This document shows positions 6,117 through 7,929 of a stretch of 7,929 bases of DNA, piece after piece. Each line of letters begins with the position of its first letter. Within the stretch, counting starts at the first letter, position 1. The translations under genes were made by a program, and so were the position numbers. The notes under the pieces are model-generated. The model worked only from the letters and a program-made list of their open reading frames with translations, was not told where the DNA came from and did no database searches. Origin of the DNA: an uncultured Oscillospiraceae bacterium (GTDB lineage Bacteria > Bacillota > Clostridia > Oscillospirales > Oscillospiraceae); contig CAKTZN010000083.1 in assembly GCA_934635545.1 (NCBI GenBank), positions 1 through 7,929 of the forward strand, read 5' to 3'.

Positions 6117-7115
6117 ATGGGTTTTGATTTTGTATCTTTCTTTCCCCGTGCAGTCATGCAGGGTATTCCCCTGCTGTTCGGCAGCACCGGCGAGATCCTG
6201 ACGGAAAAATCCGGTAACCTGAACCTTGGTATCCCCGGCATCATGTATGTGGGCGGTATCAGCGGCGTCATCGGCGCATTCTTCTATGAGCAGGCCACTA
6301 AGGGCGGCACCATGAACAGCTTTCTGGCTATCATGATCCCCATTCTGTGCTCCCTGCTGGGCTCCCTGCTGATGGGCCTGTTGTACTGCTTCCTGACCGT
6401 TACCCTGCGGGCCAACCAGAACGTCACCGGTCTGGCTATGACCACCTTCGGCGTAGGCGTGGGCAACTTCTTCGGCGGCTCCCTCATCAAGCTGACCGGC
6501 AGTGAAGTTCCCTCCATCGCTCTGTCCAACACCAGCCTGTTCTTCAAAACCACTCTGCCCGGTGCAGAGAGTACCGGCTGGTTTGGTCAGATGTTCCTGT
6601 CCTACGGCTTCCTGGCCTATGTGGCCATCATTATTGCCCTGGGTGCGTCCTACTTCCTGAACCACACCCGTCCCGGCCTGCACCTGCGCGCCGTGGGTGA
6701 GAGTGCCTCCACTGCCGATGCCGCCGGTATCAACGTCACCCAGTACAAGTACAAGGCCACCTGCATCGGCTCCATGATCGCAGGTCTGGGCGGTCTGTAC
6801 TATGTTATGGACTACGCCAACGGCGTGTGGTCCAACAATGCCTTCGGCGACCGCGGCTGGCTGGCCATTGCCCTGGTCATCTTCACCATCTGGCGTCCCA
6901 ATGTCAGCATCCTGGCCTCCATCCTGTTCGGCGGCCTGTACATCATCAACATCTATCTGCCCACCCCCGGCGGCCAGATGGCTGTCAAGGAACTGTACAA
7001 GATGCTGCCCTACGTCATTACCCTGATCGTGCTGATCATCGTCTCCCTGCGTAAGAAGCGGGAGGATCAGCCCCCTGCGTCCCTCGGTCTCTCCTACTTC
7101 CGCGAGGAACGCTGA
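6117..7115 (+). CDS. BMP-type ABC importer permease 2 (NupQ-like)
   Basis: Second channel subunit, 332 residues. Hydrophobic spans lie near 35-55, 69-96, 104-121, 160-180, 215-230, 247-260, 263-281 and 297-310, ending in a basic and polar tail (LRKKREDQPP). The N-terminal signature STGEILTEKSGNLNLGIPG (23-41) corresponds to the family's LGE-x5-G-x-LNLGVEG motif. The coupling region is RPGLHLRAVGESASTADAAG (185-204), and GDRGWLAIALVIFTIWRP (244-261) is another hallmark. The ATG is 3 bases after the previous stop, with AAAGGAGG (6101-6108) ideally placed inside the end of the upstream gene, so coupled expression with permease 1 is expected. Confidence 0.92.
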   Translation: MGFDFVSFFPRAVMQGIPLLFGSTGEILTEKSGNLNLGIPGIMYVGGISGVIGAFFYEQATKGGTMNSFLAIMIPILCSLLGSLLMGLLYCFLTVTLRANQNVTGLAMTTFGVGVGNFFGGSLIKLTGSEVPSIALSNTSLFFKTTLPGAESTGWFGQMFLSYGFLAYVAIIIALGASYFLNHTRPGLHLRAVGESASTADAAGINVTQYKYKATCIGSMIAGLGGLYYVMDYANGVWSNNAFGDRGWLAIALVIFTIWRPNVSILASILFGGLYIINIYLPTPGGQMAVKELYKMLPYVITLIVLIIVSLRKKREDQPPASLGLSYFREER

Positions 7116-7124
7116 CCCCGATAT

Positions 7125-7159
7125 AAAAAGAGTAGGCCGCTTGCGGCCTGCTCTTTTTT
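7125..7159 (+). terminator. Terminator-like hairpin between permease 2 and the deaminase gene
   Basis: AAAAAGAGTAGGCCGC (7125-7140) pairs with GCGGCCTGCTCTTTTT (7143-7158), 16 bp with a single G-T pair. The arms are separated by only TT, so the tip opens to about four bases. The run of six T at 7154-7159 serves as the U-tract, and the A-run makes it potentially bidirectional. The next start codon is 33 bases further on with no visible promoter, so read-through is likely needed. Confidence 0.87.
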
Positions 7160-7192
7160 CCTACCCATTTTTCTGATGAAGGAGCATACGAT

Positions 7193-7929
7193 ATGTCTAC
7201 TCTGCTGCTGAAAAATATCGCCCAACTGGTCACCTGCGACAACGGTGACCGTCTGCTGCAAAACGTGGATCTCTACTGCCGGGACGGCTTCATCCAGGCC
7301 ATCGGCGAAAATCTGGCCGTCACCGCCGACGAGACCATCGACGCCAGCCATATGCTGTGCTATCCCGGCCTGGTGAACACCCACCACCACCTGTATCAGG
7401 TATTCTCCCGCAATCTGCCCCAGGTGCAGAATATGGAGCTGTTTGACTGGCTCAAGACCCTGTACGAGATCTGGAAGAACCTGGACGAGGACGTGATCCG
7501 TCTGTCCAGCCTCACCGGTATGGGTGAGCTGATGAAGCACGGCTGCACCACCTGCTTCGACCACCACTACGTCTTCCCCGCCGGGGCGGGCGACCTGCTG
7601 GGCGCCCAACTGGCGGCGGCCCAGGAGCTGGGCATCCGCATGTACCTGAGCCGGGGCAGCATGGATCTTAGCGTCAAGGACGGCGGCCTGCCGCCGGACA
7701 GCGTGGTACAGACGGTGGACGAGATCATGGCCGACTCCGTCCGCTGCATCGAGAAGTACCACGATCCCGCCTACGGCTCCATGCACCGCGTGGCGCTGGC
7801 CCCCTGCTCCCCCTTCTCCGTGTCGGCGGAGCTGCTGCGGCAGAGCGCCATCCTGGCCCGGCAGTACCACGTCCGGCTCCACACCCACCTGTGCGAGACC
7901 AAGGACGAGGAGAACTTCATGCTGGAGCG
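7193..7929 (+). CDS. 8-oxoguanine deaminase-like amidohydrolase (3' truncated by window)
   Basis: The first 245 residues of a metal-dependent amidohydrolase; relatives are about 450 residues, so the C-terminal half is outside. The ATG at 7193 has GAAGGAG at 7178-7184, 8 bases upstream. After a small N-terminal beta region comes PGLVNTHHHLYQVFSRNLP (58-76), which supplies the HxH zinc ligands His64 and His66. QNMELFDWLKTLYEIWKNLD (79-98) is typical of the 8-oxoguanine deaminase / hydroxydechloroatrazine-ethylaminohydrolase branch. HGCTTCFDHHYVFP (116-129) and HTHLCET (230-236) follow, with the expected metal His near 230-232 and a catalytic Glu235. Such enzymes hydrolyse an amino group from a purine or triazine; with a purine importer upstream, 8-oxoguanine to urate plus ammonia is the best inference. 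It does not look like SsnA. Guanine deaminase, or another aminopurine substrate, remains possible. Codon use is richer in CGG, CCG and GCG than in the transporter genes, suggesting lower expression. Confidence 0.85.
   Translation, partial: MSTLLLKNIAQLVTCDNGDRLLQNVDLYCRDGFIQAIGENLAVTADETIDASHMLCYPGLVNTHHHLYQVFSRNLPQVQNMELFDWLKTLYEIWKNLDEDVIRLSSLTGMGELMKHGCTTCFDHHYVFPAGAGDLLGAQLAAAQELGIRMYLSRGSMDLSVKDGGLPPDSVVQTVDEIMADSVRCIEKYHDPAYGSMHRVALAPCSPFSVSAELLRQSAILARQYHVRLHTHLCETKDEENFMLE

Noticed and set aside
4803..6683. 626-residue minus-strand open frame
   Set aside because: It spans the ends of three well-supported plus-strand genes and has Gly/Gln/His/Asp-rich composition without any domain; a codon-bias shadow.
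7094..7888. 264-residue minus-strand open frame
   Set aside because: Lies opposite the deaminase, whose zinc-ligand motifs are unambiguous on the plus strand.
1..7929. Mobile elements, CRISPR arrays, tRNA or rRNA genes
   Set aside because: No transposase or integrase frame, regularly spaced repeats, terminal inverted repeats or RNA gene sequences were seen by eye.

Overview
The window looks like part of a purine-catabolism and purine-uptake island from a GC-rich, gut-type anaerobic Clostridium relative. My best guess is the Oscillospiraceae (Flavonifractor/Lawsonibacter-like). The basis is a Gram-positive style lipoprotein signal, strong AAGGAGG ribosome sites, GC-rich genes with very AT-rich promoter gaps, and the pairing of a YgeW-type carbamoyltransferase with a carbamate kinase. 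The taxonomic call is inference. All genes lie on the + strand.

Layout. Positions 1-696 hold the C-terminal part of a knotted carbamoyltransferase of the YgeW family, followed by a hairpin plus U-tract. Positions 803-1741 hold a complete carbamate kinase. A 247-bp AT-rich gap then carries a very good sigma-A type promoter (1841-1869) and a 5' leader with dyads and a possible ribosome-site-sequestering fold. Positions 1989-3221 encode a BMP/PnrA-family substrate-binding lipoprotein, closed by a strong UUCG-loop terminator. A second AT-rich gap carries a second good promoter (3391-3419). It is followed by a compact operon of the transporter's double ATPase (about 3494-5029) and two permeases (5022-6113 and 6117-7115), overlapping by 8 bp and then spaced by 3 bp. 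Another terminator-like hairpin (7125-7159) precedes the start of an 8-oxoguanine-deaminase-like amidohydrolase (7193 to beyond the window end).

How the genes fit together. The lipoprotein, double ATPase and two permeases make up a full BMP-type (NupNOPQ-like) ABC importer, a family known for nucleosides and purines. The deaminase would convert 8-oxoguanine (or a related aminopurine) to urate by removing an amino group. YgeW-type carbamoyltransferase and carbamate kinase are the end of the anaerobic purine/urate degradation route: a carbamoylated intermediate is cleaved to carbamoyl phosphate, and the kinase recovers ATP. So import, deamination and energy-conserving breakdown are probably encoded side by side, with the rest of the route outside the window.

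The most unusual features are regulatory. The lipoprotein has its own promoter and a potentially structured leader. Two catabolic genes sit directly behind terminator-like hairpins with no visible promoter of their own. I saw no mobile element, CRISPR, tRNA or rRNA.
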